From: an uncultured Candidatus Saccharibacteria bacterium
GTDB taxonomy: Bacteria > Patescibacteriota > Saccharimonadia > Saccharimonadales > Saccharimonadaceae
Direction: 5' to 3'
Assembly (NCBI GenBank): GCA_937981355.1
Contig: CALJPD010000001.1
Span: forward strand, 1-52,084
DNA: 52,084 nucleotides
Below, piece after piece: positions 7,020 to 15,469 of the stretch. Under the pieces are notes generated by a model. That model was not told where the DNA came from. It saw only the letters and a program-made list of their open reading frames with translations, and searched no databases. The position numbers and the translations under genes were made by a program. Position 1 is the stretch's first letter, and each line of letters begins with the position of its first letter.

Positions 7020-9356
7020 ATGGCTACAAAAAGAAAAACCACTCGCACTCGTTCGTCTACTCGCTCAAGCGCTACTCGTCGGCGCAGCTCGAGCAGGAGT
7101 AAAGCCAAGCAAACTGCGCCGCAGCATACATTGCCAGCGGGGTTTTGGGCGCAGGTGTCGGCGGTGCTGTTGCTGGCGTTTTCGGTATTGTTGGTGGTGT
7201 CGTGGTTTGGCTCGGGTGGGCCAATTCTCAAGTGGCTTGATGCGACGATGCTGCATATTATTGGCTATGCGGTGTATGTCGTCCCAGTGGTGGCGGTGTA
7301 TGTAGCGGTGGCGATCTTTCGGGCGGAGGATAACCGTCTGCCAGTGGCGCTGAAGCTTGCGGCGGTGCTGATGGTGCTGTGGTTTGCGGGGCTATTTGGC
7401 CTACTGCGGCGAGGCTCGGCTGCGACAGGCGGAGTGATGGGTGATCTACTCAACCGTGCCATGCTGGCGCTGGTCGACCGGCCAGTGGGGGTCTTTGTGT
7501 ATGTATTGCTGATCGGCCTGACACTGCTCTTCGTCTTGCGTGTCTCTCCCATGGCGCTGTGGCGTGGCCTGCAAAATATGGTGCGCAGCGAGGCCGAGGC
7601 AGATGATGCCGCCAATGTGGCAGTGGCTCGCCGCGCCGCTGATAGCCAAACACCAGACACCAGCAAAAAGGCCAAGCGTAGTAAAGACGAGAAGGCTCAA
7701 GATAAGCCTGCTGCTATGAGCGACTTCAAGCTCAACGCCGGCGTCCCAACCCTCTCGGGCGATGGCCCGGCCGAGCCAAAGCCAGACAAAAAGCCACGAG
7801 CAACCTTGCGCGACAGCACGCCGCCCACCTCTGTGGATAAAGCAGCCGAAGACCGATCTGCTATGCTTGCCGTCAATGACCCCAACTGGCAGCCGCCCAG
7901 CCTGGAGCTACTGGAGAAGCGCCAGAGCCCGGCTGATGCTGGCGACATTGAGCAAAATGCCCACATTATCCGAGACACGCTGCACGAATTTAACATCAAT
8001 GTCGAGATGGAGGGGGCAAACATTGGCCCGAAGGTGACGCAATACACGCTCAAGCCACCCGTCGGCGTCAAGCTCAATCGCATCACTGCACTGGAGACGA
8101 ATATCGCGCTCAATCTCGCCGCATCCAGCCTCCGCATTGAGGCACCCATCCCCGGCAAGAAGGCCGTGGGCATTGAGGTACCCAACCGCAAGGCGGCCGA
8201 TGTGCGCCTGCGCGGAGTGTTAGATAGCCCCGAGTGGCAGCACGCCAAGGAGCCGTTGGCGTTTGCTATTGGTAAGGACATCTCGGGCAGACCTTTTGTC
8301 GGTGAGCTCAATAAAATGCCGCACCTCTTGGTGGCGGGGCAAACGGGCTCGGGTAAGTCAGTGATGATCAACACGCTCCTCACCAGCTTGCTCTACCGCA
8401 ACAGCCCCAGCGAGATGAAGCTCATCCTCGTTGACCCCAAGCAGGTGGAGATGGCACCGTATGCCGATATTCCGCACCTCCTGACCCCTGTTATTGTTGA
8501 GCCAGAAAAGACCATCAGTGCCCTCAAGTGGGCCGTCAATGAAATGGAGCGGCGCTACAGCTTGCTGGCTGAGGAGAAGGTGCGCGACATCAAGACGTAT
8601 AACGAAAAGATCAAAACTCGCGGCAAGCAGATCGCTGTGGCCGATGAGCAAGGCCACATGCAAAAGGTAGACGAAGGCCGCATGCCGTATGTCGTTATTG
8701 TGGTGGACGAGCTAGCCGACCTGATGATGGTGGCAGCGCGCGATGTGGAGGCGCTGATCGTGCGCCTGGCTCAGAAGGCTCGAGCAGTTGGTATTCACCT
8801 GGTGTTGGCGACACAGCGGCCCAGTGTGGATGTGATCACCGGCCTCATTAAGGCCAATGTGCCAGCCCGCATCGCCTTTACGGTGGCGAGCCAGGTAGAT
8901 AGCCGCACTATTCTCGACCAAATCGGTGCCGAGAAGCTCCTTGGCCAGGGCGATATGTTGATGAAAACCGCTAGTATGCCCAAGCCCAAGCGTATCCAAG
9001 GTGCCTGGGTGATGGACGAAGAAGTTGCGAAGGTGACCGACCACCTGCGCATGCAGTCGGCGCCGCAGTATAATGACGAGATCGTCAGCCAGCCTGTCCA
9101 GCTCAATGGCAAAGGTGGCGTAGTGATGGATATGGATGGCAACGGCGAAGGCAATGACGATATGTTCCGCGATGCCGTGCGAGTGGTAGTAGAGACTCGC
9201 AAAGCCTCAACCTCGCTCCTCCAGCGTAAGCTCCGCGTGGGTTATGCTCGGGCTGCCCGCATTATGGAAGAGATGGAAGAGCAAGGCATCATTGGCCCAG
9301 CCGACGGCTCACGCCCGCGCGATGTGCTGATCGGCAGCATGGATGAACTGGGATAG
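7020..9356 (+). CDS. ftsK: DNA translocase FtsK/SpoIIIE
   Basis: The motor clears chromosome ends through the closing division septum and activates Xer recombination at dif. The 778-aa protein has a basic Arg/Ser N-terminus, about four membrane helices (residues 45-185), a charged linker to about 290, the alpha/beta motor domain with Walker A GQTGSGKS at about 440-447 and Walker B VVDELADLMM, then a C-terminal winged-helix gamma domain (about 705-770; LQRKLRVGYARAARIMEEME) that reads polar KOPS-like sites. All domains are present and of usual length for a short FtsK. The ribosome binding site (AAGGA) is unusually close to ATG 7020. A Xer recombinase lies at 46215-47156. Confidence 0.95.
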   Translation: MATKRKTTRTRSSTRSSATRRRSSSRSKAKQTAPQHTLPAGFWAQVSAVLLLAFSVLLVVSWFGSGGPILKWLDATMLHIIGYAVYVVPVVAVYVAVAIFRAEDNRLPVALKLAAVLMVLWFAGLFGLLRRGSAATGGVMGDLLNRAMLALVDRPVGVFVYVLLIGLTLLFVLRVSPMALWRGLQNMVRSEAEADDAANVAVARRAADSQTPDTSKKAKRSKDEKAQDKPAAMSDFKLNAGVPTLSGDGPAEPKPDKKPRATLRDSTPPTSVDKAAEDRSAMLAVNDPNWQPPSLELLEKRQSPADAGDIEQNAHIIRDTLHEFNINVEMEGANIGPKVTQYTLKPPVGVKLNRITALETNIALNLAASSLRIEAPIPGKKAVGIEVPNRKAADVRLRGVLDSPEWQHAKEPLAFAIGKDISGRPFVGELNKMPHLLVAGQTGSGKSVMINTLLTSLLYRNSPSEMKLILVDPKQVEMAPYADIPHLLTPVIVEPEKTISALKWAVNEMERRYSLLAEEKVRDIKTYNEKIKTRGKQIAVADEQGHMQKVDEGRMPYVVIVVDELADLMMVAARDVEALIVRLAQKARAVGIHLVLATQRPSVDVITGLIKANVPARIAFTVASQVDSRTILDQIGAEKLLGQGDMLMKTASMPKPKRIQGAWVMDEEVAKVTDHLRMQSAPQYNDEIVSQPVQLNGKGGVVMDMDGNGEGNDDMFRDAVRVVVETRKASTSLLQRKLRVGYARAARIMEEMEEQGIIGPADGSRPRDVLIGSMDELG

Positions 9357-9436
9357 AGCGGCGGGCAGTGTGCATGCAGATTTACAGTGAATCTTAGTGA
9401 ATCTTAAAGAGTGAGAACAAAGAGTCTTAGCTGAAT

Positions 9437-9465
9437 TTTACTCCCATCATAGGCGATGGTATAAT
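9437..9465 (+). promoter_or_regulatory. Promoter of the 9500 gene
   Basis: TTTACT (9437-9442), 17-bp spacer, and extended -10 TGGTATAAT (9457-9465). A GGGGGA ribosome binding site at 9488-9493 lies 6 nt before ATG 9500. Confidence 0.75.
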
Positions 9466-9499
9466 CATAATTATTGCAGTAATACGCGGGGGATAATCT

Positions 9500-11275
9500 A
9501 TGCCAAAGCCAAAATCACCAGAACAATTTATTGCATCATCACCAGCTGGAGAGAAACTCCTTGGTATGTTCCATCACAATCTTGGCGATGGAGCGCTGCG
9601 CATCGCGAGAATAATCACACATGAACAATCGGCTCATCGTAGTGATGGCACGCACAATGAGCATAGCCACAACGTTCACCAGCCAACCCACCGCGCACTG
9701 GGTAATCACGAAGCTAAGGTAGCTGAGGCGCTGGAGAGTGGTTACTGCGGTATTACACACCCAGACGCTAGGTTCGTGCAAGAGGAGATTGCTGACTTAC
9801 TTATCAAAAAGCAAGCTGTGCCAGAAGCGTATTTTGCGCTGCAAGAACGGATTACTCGCAAGCGTGGCCAAGGCGAGGTAGTGCTAGGTCTCGAAGAAAA
9901 GCAGCGTCTGGTGGATACCATTCAAGCTGACCAAGCTGACAGCCTCACGCAGTGGTCAACATATCTACGCAGCGATGAGAATGAGCATGTATATCCAGAC
10001 TGGTTTAAGGTGTATGTATGGGAATCGCTCAAGACGATGGGCGAGTACGACAAAGCTAAGGGAGAATTTGAGAAGCGTACTGGCTCGACTACTGCATCCT
10101 GGCCGGAGCTCAATGCTGAGGCACTGGCGCAGGTGTATGATGCCATTGACCAAGGGGTGATTCGTGGCGAACGTGAAGTGGACGACCAGCTGGCATCACT
10201 GCTAGGCAGAGGGGACTTTGCTGCGCTCTATGCTGCAGCTCTTGCTGATAGCGCTTATAATGAGACGAAGCAAGAGGTATACCAAGCAACGACCGGCTCG
10301 TGGACGAAGTACGAGCGAATTGCTAGCCAACATAATCCCAACTATACCAATGATGCTGGGGAAAACACGAGACGCCTCACAGACATGGAGCGACGGGTGC
10401 ACGCAGGTGAGGAGCTGACGACAGAAGACCTAGAATTCTTGTGGCTGAATGAGAGAATTGAAGGCTTTGGCTTGGATGTTGATCCGCGAGCTAGTCAGCT
10501 GCTAGAGGGGCGCGATTATGTAGCAGACTTTGACCGAATTGCAGAGATGATTGGTTATGATGAATTGTACTGGACGGTGGTTGAGGGTGACGAAGGTCGT
10601 GTATGGAATATGAGTAAAAATTATTTCGTTGATAGAATTGACCGACTGAGTGATGAAAGCCGCGATGATCTTATCAAAACAATGGAGTATGATAAATACC
10701 TTGATAATATTAAGACTGCCATGCGTGCCAGGCATTTGTATCAGCAAGGTGTAGAGGTTATAACGATATTGGATCGTCGATTTGTTTGTCAGTATCCATA
10801 TCCTTATCGAGTGGTTGATGATGGCAACGCTATAGCAGATCGGCTCATTGCAGCAGGGGCTGATGCTGAGTATACGAATGGCGTCTTGAAAGTGATACGC
10901 AATGACCCGATTGGTTACCACAGCGAGCCGAAGGCTCCAGAGCGAATCCTGGACCAACGAGACTTTGACAATTGGCTCCAGTATATGACTAATACAGTAG
11001 GTGAGCTACCATGTGATGATGCAACACGGCAGCGCATTATGCGCGACGTCGTGCAATCTGACCTTGAATATATGGAGAGAGATATCTTTCTTGATAACCT
11101 GAGTACATTGGCGCACATCAACAACGATAACCACCAAATGACACGCTGTTTGCTCGCTACTTTTCCTACTTGGTGGCTCAAGTACAGTGGTCGAGTTGAT
11201 CAGCTTGCCGCCGGAGGCCTTGACCGGTCAACAGTTGAAGAATATATTTCGGCTCTTCAAGATGATATTGAATAG
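9500..11275 (+). CDS. Unknown large soluble protein (591 aa) with a His-rich N-terminus
   Basis: No family recognised. It has no signal peptide and no membrane segment and is acidic, rich in Glu, Asp, Tyr and Trp, and likely alpha-helical. Residues 41-70 contain eight histidines (HEQSAHRSDG then HNEHSHNVH), which could bind a metal or simply be disordered. The style (short helices with WxE and YD pairs) is like other lineage-specific Saccharibacteria hypotheticals. It has its own strong promoter and stands alone between ftsK and the reverse-strand pheA. Codon use looks like its neighbours up to about 10500 and more AT-rich after that. Function unknown. Confidence 0.8.
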   Translation: MPKPKSPEQFIASSPAGEKLLGMFHHNLGDGALRIARIITHEQSAHRSDGTHNEHSHNVHQPTHRALGNHEAKVAEALESGYCGITHPDARFVQEEIADLLIKKQAVPEAYFALQERITRKRGQGEVVLGLEEKQRLVDTIQADQADSLTQWSTYLRSDENEHVYPDWFKVYVWESLKTMGEYDKAKGEFEKRTGSTTASWPELNAEALAQVYDAIDQGVIRGEREVDDQLASLLGRGDFAALYAAALADSAYNETKQEVYQATTGSWTKYERIASQHNPNYTNDAGENTRRLTDMERRVHAGEELTTEDLEFLWLNERIEGFGLDVDPRASQLLEGRDYVADFDRIAEMIGYDELYWTVVEGDEGRVWNMSKNYFVDRIDRLSDESRDDLIKTMEYDKYLDNIKTAMRARHLYQQGVEVITILDRRFVCQYPYPYRVVDDGNAIADRLIAAGADAEYTNGVLKVIRNDPIGYHSEPKAPERILDQRDFDNWLQYMTNTVGELPCDDATRQRIMRDVVQSDLEYMERDIFLDNLSTLAHINNDNHQMTRCLLATFPTWWLKYSGRVDQLAAGGLDRSTVEEYISALQDDIE

Positions 11276-11332
11276 CTCTCGTGGCTCAATCTAAACATAC
11301 TCTTGTGTGCTGGAGGTAAGCACGTTGATGTA

Positions 11333-12139
11333 TTACCCCGCACAATACTCACCCAGCAGCCGCACAGTATGGTCGCTTTGTTTGATGGTGCGCAGGGCGT
11401 GCCGGAGTGGAACACCAGCACTGTCGACGACGAGGAAGAATTTGTATTGCCACGGCTGGCCGACGATCGGTTGAGACTGTAGGCTGCTGATATTGATGCC
11501 TGCCGCGGCGAAGACGTGTAATACCTCGAGCAGTGCACCAGGCTGGTGATTGGTCGTGACGACGAGCGTGGCGCGGTTGGCATGGGCTGGTGCGTGGCCT
11601 GGTGCGAGGACGATGAAGCGGGTGATGTTGTCGTGGCTATCTTGGATGCTACGGCGCAGGATGGGCAGATGATGGAGGGTAGCAGCAGCCTGGCTAGCAA
11701 TGGCGGCTTTGTGTGGGTCGCCAGCTGCTTTGATGTAGGCAACCGCCCCTGCTGTATCGAAAAATTCATTCTGCACCGCATGCGGCAGCTCGGCAGCAAG
11801 AAAGCGCTGACACTGCGCAAGTGCGACGGGGTGCGAATATACCTCGGTAATATCAGCTAGGCGAGCGCCAGGTAGTGTAATGAGCATCTGCTCAATGGCA
11901 AGACGTACCTCACCAATGATGGGTAGCGGGCATGCCTCGAGGTAGTGGTACGGCTCGTTGATTGTTCCGTAGAGTGTGTTTTCCACCGCCACAACGATAC
12001 CTTCGGCTTGACCAGTCGCGTGCGCATGGAAAACATCGCGAAACGTTGTGCACGGCACGGTATCGACCTGTGGCCCAAACCACTGCTGCGCTGCCTGCTC
12101 ATGAAACGACCCTGCTTGACCTTGGATGGCAATATGCAT
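11333..12139 (-). CDS. pheA: Prephenate dehydratase with ACT domain
   Basis: Converts prephenate to phenylpyruvate in phenylalanine synthesis. The start is set at ATG 12139 (MHIAIQGQAGSFHEQAAQ), because an extended -10 box ends 6 nt upstream and the longer frame (to 12253) adds only non-conserved residues; the mRNA would be leaderless. The 268-aa protein has the PDT domain (1 to about 180) with the catalytic TRF motif in DNITRFIVLAP, then an ACT domain with GALLEVLHVF. The phenylalanine-binding ESRP motif of the ACT domain is changed to QSQP. No other aromatic amino acid gene is in the window. Identity is sure; whether it is feedback-regulated is doubtful. Confidence 0.93.
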   Translation of the reverse strand: MHIAIQGQAGSFHEQAAQQWFGPQVDTVPCTTFRDVFHAHATGQAEGIVVAVENTLYGTINEPYHYLEACPLPIIGEVRLAIEQMLITLPGARLADITEVYSHPVALAQCQRFLAAELPHAVQNEFFDTAGAVAYIKAAGDPHKAAIASQAAATLHHLPILRRSIQDSHDNITRFIVLAPGHAPAHANRATLVVTTNHQPGALLEVLHVFAAAGINISSLQSQPIVGQPWQYKFFLVVDSAGVPLRHALRTIKQSDHTVRLLGEYCAG

Positions 12140-12145
12140 GAGATT

Positions 12146-12154
12146 AGTATAGCA
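12146..12154 (-). promoter_or_regulatory. Extended -10 promoter of pheA, leaderless type
   Basis: Reverse strand reads TGCTATACT, then 6 nt, then the ATG of pheA. No -35 box with normal spacing and no ribosome binding site are seen. Confidence 0.7.
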
Positions 12155-12332
12155 TGAGATAGCGACGACAGGGTTTCTCTGTCTAATGTATAGCATAATG
12201 TCGCGCCTTGCGTTTCTCTCCATATCGCGATGATTATGAATATATTTTGACAATATTCATTATTTGGGTTAGAGTGAAAGAATATATTATAGAGCAGTTT
12301 GCTATTGAAAATTGGGCTCTAGGATTCAAAAA

Positions 12333-13505
12333 TTATCGACGACGTGCGTATCGATGAGAGAGCCATAGACTGATGCCAATCAACATAGACAACACTCCAA
12401 ACCAAGCGAAGACTGCCAGCCCTCGAGCGCCCAACCACGAAAACAGCTGCAAAACATATGGTGCGCTGCCACCACCGAGATTGCATCCAACGAGGACAAT
12501 TGCTGTGGCTGTGCTGCGCGATTGTGCAGGGACTTCGTCTGACAACCGGTGGAATATGGTTGAGAGGATGATGCTATAGACGAAGCCAACTCCAAAGGAC
12601 GAAAGGCCAAGCAGCCAGATCGTTGGCGATAGCGATAAGCCAAACAAAATGATACCAATGAGCAGAGCAGACAATGCCAAGAGCTGCTGCTTATATCGAC
12701 TCACTGCATAGACAAATACTGCGCCAGCGATAATCCCCATGATTTGCTTGAGGCTGAGGATGATGCTTGCGTCTGTGGCCGAGCCAAAACCCGCTGCAAT
12801 AGTGATTTCGGGCAGGCGCAGCGCCAGCGATGTATCGATGCAGACAAACCATACCCCGCACAGCGTTAATCCAATGACTGTGCTAAGCTGTTGACGGCTC
12901 AGCGAGTGAACGGCTGGCGAAGCACCCTCTGTTTTGATGGGCTCGGTAGGCATACGCGGTTGTCGTCGCGGGGCGCAGGTGAGGAAGATAGCAAGGATGA
13001 CGAGCCCAGCTGTATAAATCAAGAAGGCGTGCATCCAGCTAATTTTGATCAACTGTCCAGCCAGCAGGGTGAGCAGTGCGCAGCCAATGATTTCGGCAGA
13101 GACGCGCCAACCCAGTACTTGCGCACGCTCTCGGCCACTGTAATAATCGCTGAGGATGGTAATGGCAACTGCGTTGATGAGCCCCGTCCCAATACCGAAG
13201 GCTGCGCGCGAAGCCAGCACTAACCAATACTCCTGAGTGAAAAACGGCATCACACCAGCCAGCGGAATGAGAATGAGGCTGATAATAATGATGTGTCGCT
13301 CAGACAGTACGCGGCGAATTGCATGATTAGCCAGCAGCGTCACGACGACAAACAGCGACGGAATAGACAAGATTAGCTCAACCTGTGTACTCGAAAATTG
13401 GTGATAAAATGCCTTCATTGCGGGGATAGCTGGGGCAATGGCACCAGACGACGTAAGTATAAGCGACAGGCTGAGCAAGCCTACCTTTTCAATAGTTTGT
13501 TTCAT
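12333..13505 (-). CDS. MFS transporter
   Basis: A 390-aa polytopic membrane protein with about 12 hydrophobic segments and MFS features: PAIPAMKAFYHQF after TM1, the loop 2-3 region AIRRVLSERH, GIGTGLINAVAI in TM4, and RERAQVLGW after it. A central cytoplasmic loop (about residues 180-200, rich in Arg, Pro and Glu) separates the two halves. The arrangement is like drug:H+ antiporters of the 12-TM group (DHA1), but the substrate cannot be read from the sequence. It starts at ATG 13505 with a -10 box 7 nt upstream and no ribosome binding site. The 79 bp to pheA hold no obvious terminator, so the two may be cotranscribed. Confidence 0.9.
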   Translation of the reverse strand: MKQTIEKVGLLSLSLILTSSGAIAPAIPAMKAFYHQFSSTQVELILSIPSLFVVVTLLANHAIRRVLSERHIIIISLILIPLAGVMPFFTQEYWLVLASRAAFGIGTGLINAVAITILSDYYSGRERAQVLGWRVSAEIIGCALLTLLAGQLIKISWMHAFLIYTAGLVILAIFLTCAPRRQPRMPTEPIKTEGASPAVHSLSRQQLSTVIGLTLCGVWFVCIDTSLALRLPEITIAAGFGSATDASIILSLKQIMGIIAGAVFVYAVSRYKQQLLALSALLIGIILFGLSLSPTIWLLGLSSFGVGFVYSIILSTIFHRLSDEVPAQSRSTATAIVLVGCNLGGGSAPYVLQLFSWLGARGLAVFAWFGVLSMLIGISLWLSHRYARRR

Positions 13506-13512
13506 AATAATG

Positions 13513-13521
13513 AGTGTAACA
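13513..13521 (-). promoter_or_regulatory. Extended -10 promoter of the MFS gene, leaderless type
   Basis: Reverse strand reads TGTTACACT, then 7 nt, then ATG. Confidence 0.55.
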
Positions 13522-13727
13522 CATTCGCTGATTACTGCTGTAGTAATGGATGGAAGCAGGAAGAGCTAAGAGATACTGTGGTTATGGTTATAGCGTATAC
13601 TACATCGTGCCTATAACAAGAATGATATGCAGAGATGATAGATTGATCATAAACGACTCTAAGATATGCTTTTCGAGTTAATCGTACATCATGGTACATT
13701 AACATTTAGTGATTATATCACGCACAA

Positions 13728-13757
13728 TTGATTCAATAGAATGATCCATGCTATAAT
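13728..13757 (+). promoter_or_regulatory. Promoter of the rpsL-rpsG operon
   Basis: TTGATT (13728-13733), 18-bp spacer, and TATAAT (13752-13757) with a TGC extension. Transcription should start near 13764, giving a 5' leader of about 205 nt. The part between 13522 and 13727 holds no gene I can support. Confidence 0.8.
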
Positions 13758-13763
13758 ACCACA

Positions 13764-13970
13764 CGAGTTTCCTCTTTTCGGGGTGGGGCGCTGGTGTGAG
13801 TGCGCTGCCTGGCGGAGAAGGTACAGACACGAGGCGGAGGTGCTGCTCCATAATCGTACATACAGATGCTGGGCTACTATAACCCAGCGGCAGGTACTCT
13901 ATACTCACACTACTAATCCAACAGTGGGGCGAGCGATAGAAACCAAACAATAAGCAATAAGGAGAATTGC
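13764..13970 (+). promoter_or_regulatory. Structured mRNA leader of rpsL-rpsG, candidate autoregulatory element
   Basis: Long-range pairing closes a multi-branched domain: GTGTGAGT (13794-13801) is the exact complement of ACTCACAC (13903-13910), extendable by two pairs. Inside it, CTGCC (13805-13809) pairs with GGCAG (13889-13893), and directly next to that GCTGGG (13868-13873) pairs with CCCAGC (13883-13888) around a 9-nt loop; GGAG/CTCC (13836-13839/13846-13849) makes a further small hairpin. AAGGAG precedes ATG 13971. In E. coli the str operon is repressed by S7 binding its mRNA; a similar role here is inference. Confidence 0.55.
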
Positions 13971-14384
13971 ATGCCAACCATCAACCAACTGGTGCGCAAG
14001 CCACGCAAGACGGCGGCCCGGAAGTCGAAGTCGCCAGCGCTGGGGCGCATCCACAACGCACTCAAGGTGCGCTACTACGACCAAAATGCGCCGCTCAAGC
14101 GTGGCGTCTGCGTCAAGGTAACGACCAAGACCCCCAAGAAGCCAAACTCCGCTATGCGCAAAGTGGCTCGTGTGCGCCTCACTAACGGCCACGAAGTCTG
14201 GGCTTACATTGGCGGCGAAGGCCACAACCTGCAGGAGCACGCGGTGGTGCTCGTCCGTGGCGGCCGTGTGCCGGATCTCCCGGGTGTGCGCTACCACATC
14301 GTCCGTGGCGCGCTCGACCTGCAAGGGGTATCGAAGCGTAAGCAAGGCCGCAGCAAGTACGGCGCCAAGAAGGAGGGTAACTAG
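13971..14384 (+). CDS. rpsL: 30S ribosomal protein S12
   Basis: S12 forms part of the decoding centre. At 137 aa it carries the insertion of about 13 residues after the SPAL segment that is typical of Gram-positive S12. The conserved TPKKPNSAMRKVARVRLTNG and EGHNLQEHAVVLVRGGRV blocks are present. The lysine equivalent to E. coli K88, in GRVKDLPGV, is replaced by proline here (GRVPDLPGV, codon 101); the neighbouring aspartate that is methylthiolated by RimO is kept. Start ATG 13971 has an AAGGAG site 7 nt upstream. First gene of a two-gene operon with rpsG, 2 nt apart; fusA and tuf do not follow. Confidence 0.98.
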   Translation: MPTINQLVRKPRKTAARKSKSPALGRIHNALKVRYYDQNAPLKRGVCVKVTTKTPKKPNSAMRKVARVRLTNGHEVWAYIGGEGHNLQEHAVVLVRGGRVPDLPGVRYHIVRGALDLQGVSKRKQGRSKYGAKKEGN

Positions 14385-14386
14385 CC

Positions 14387-14866
14387 ATGCCTCGTAAAGT
14401 CACGAAAAAACTCCAGCGCACCATCAAGCCAGACCGCAAGTACCAGTCGGTGCTGGTGCAGCGCTTGATTAACAAATCGATGCTAGACGGCAAAAAGCAA
14501 GTTGCTGAACGGGCTGTCTATAGTGCGCTCGAGCAAGCTGCCCGCAGCCTCAAGAGTGAGGATCCGCTGGAAGTGTTTGAGACCTGCATCAAGAACATCA
14601 GCCCTAGCTTTGAGGTGAAGAGCCGCCGCGTTGGTGGTGCCAACTACCAGATTCCATTCCCCATTCAGGGTCATCGCCAGCAGCACTTTGCCTTTATGTG
14701 GCTAGTGCAGGCTGCCCGATCGAAGAGTGGTATGCCATATAGCAAGCGCCTGGCAACAGAGATCGTTGATGCGTGCAACCAAACTGGTGTCGCCTTCAAG
14801 AAAAAGGAAGACACCCACAAAATGGCCGAGGCCAACCGTGCCTTTGCCCACTTTGCTCGCGGTTAA
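14387..14866 (+). CDS. rpsG: 30S ribosomal protein S7
   Basis: S7 nucleates assembly of the 30S head by binding the 3' domain of 16S rRNA. The 159-aa protein shows the usual blocks: PDRKYQSVLVQRLINKSMLDGKK near the N-terminus, SRRVGGANYQIPFPI in the beta hairpin, and KRLATEIVDACNQTGVAFKKKEDTHKMAEANRAFAHF at the end. Length and sequence are normal. It starts 2 nt after rpsL, so the two are translated together; the GTAACTAGCC context gives only a weak ribosome binding site of its own. In other bacteria S7 represses its operon, which makes the rpsL leader interesting. A long hairpin follows 20 nt after the stop. Confidence 0.98.
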   Translation: MPRKVTKKLQRTIKPDRKYQSVLVQRLINKSMLDGKKQVAERAVYSALEQAARSLKSEDPLEVFETCIKNISPSFEVKSRRVGGANYQIPFPIQGHRQQHFAFMWLVQAARSKSGMPYSKRLATEIVDACNQTGVAFKKKEDTHKMAEANRAFAHFARG

Positions 14867-14885
14867 GTTCTGCAGCGCAACATAT

Positions 14886-14919
14886 AAGATCGTCCGAGGT
14901 AGATGCCTTGGGCGATCTT
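14886..14919 (+). terminator. Long hairpin after rpsG, probable terminator
   Basis: The left arm (14886-14899) pairs with the right arm (14906-14919) over 14 bp with two G-U pairs and a 6-nt loop. There is no long T run after it, so it may end transcription weakly or protect the 3' end. The following 15000-15313 holds no gene I can support. Confidence 0.6.
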
Positions 14920-15313
14920 GCTATATGGCTGCATAGCAGCGACTGGAGTAACGGTTGTACCTCGCTTATCCGACTTTGGTATATCTATAAGCGCTTAGGA
15001 GGCGTGTGGGGTGGGGTAGAACTCGTAAGGCATCGCGTTGCGCCTTTGCGTACCGTTTTTTCTCCAGTGTTGCAAGAAAGAGTTAGGTCATTAATCTCCT
15101 CATACGAGGACTAGGCATATATCTATTTGCGCCTGCCTATATGCAGCGATAGAGGTGGACGGAGTGGAGAGTATTTGCTAGTGAGGAGGGAGAAATACGC
15201 AATCAAGGCTAAAAATGCTTGCGAAAAATATATAATTATCGTCCAGATAGCTACCACTGGTACGACAGGGGTACATATGGGGAAAATAATGCGAAAATAA
15301 GGCCAAAAATAGC

Positions 15314-15341
15314 TTTGCAGGCGCTGTTTTTATGCTATAAT
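15314..15341 (+). promoter_or_regulatory. Promoter of the 15422-16208 unit
   Basis: TTTGCA (15314-15319), 16-bp spacer, and TATAAT (15336-15341) with TGC before it. The leader is about 75 nt to the short upstream frame. Confidence 0.6.
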
Positions 15342-15421
15342 GCAAATGATACGATTACTTACTACCACGCTGCCACGCGCCACAAAGCACGCAGCAGGGA
15401 GGAATCGGCAGAAAGGAGCCA

Positions 15422-15469
15422 ATGCCGTTAACCAAAATCATAGTGCGGAGTATAAAAAACTATGAGTGA
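15422..15469 (+). CDS. Possible 15-aa leader peptide overlapping the next gene
   Basis: A strong AAAGGAG site 4-5 nt upstream points to ATG 15422, not to the long gene. The frame reads MPLTKIIVRSIKNYE and stops with TGA at 15467-15469, overlapping the first codons of the 248-aa gene (ATG 15462). The main gene itself has only a poor, distant CGGAG. A ribosome ending the leader could restart at 15462, so this looks like translational coupling. Whether the peptide sequence matters is unknown. Confidence 0.45.
   Translation: MPLTKIIVRSIKNYE

Noticed and set aside
11333..12253. Longer pheA frame starting at 12253
   Set aside because: The added residues are not family-like, and a -10 box lies inside the extension, 6 nt before ATG 12139.
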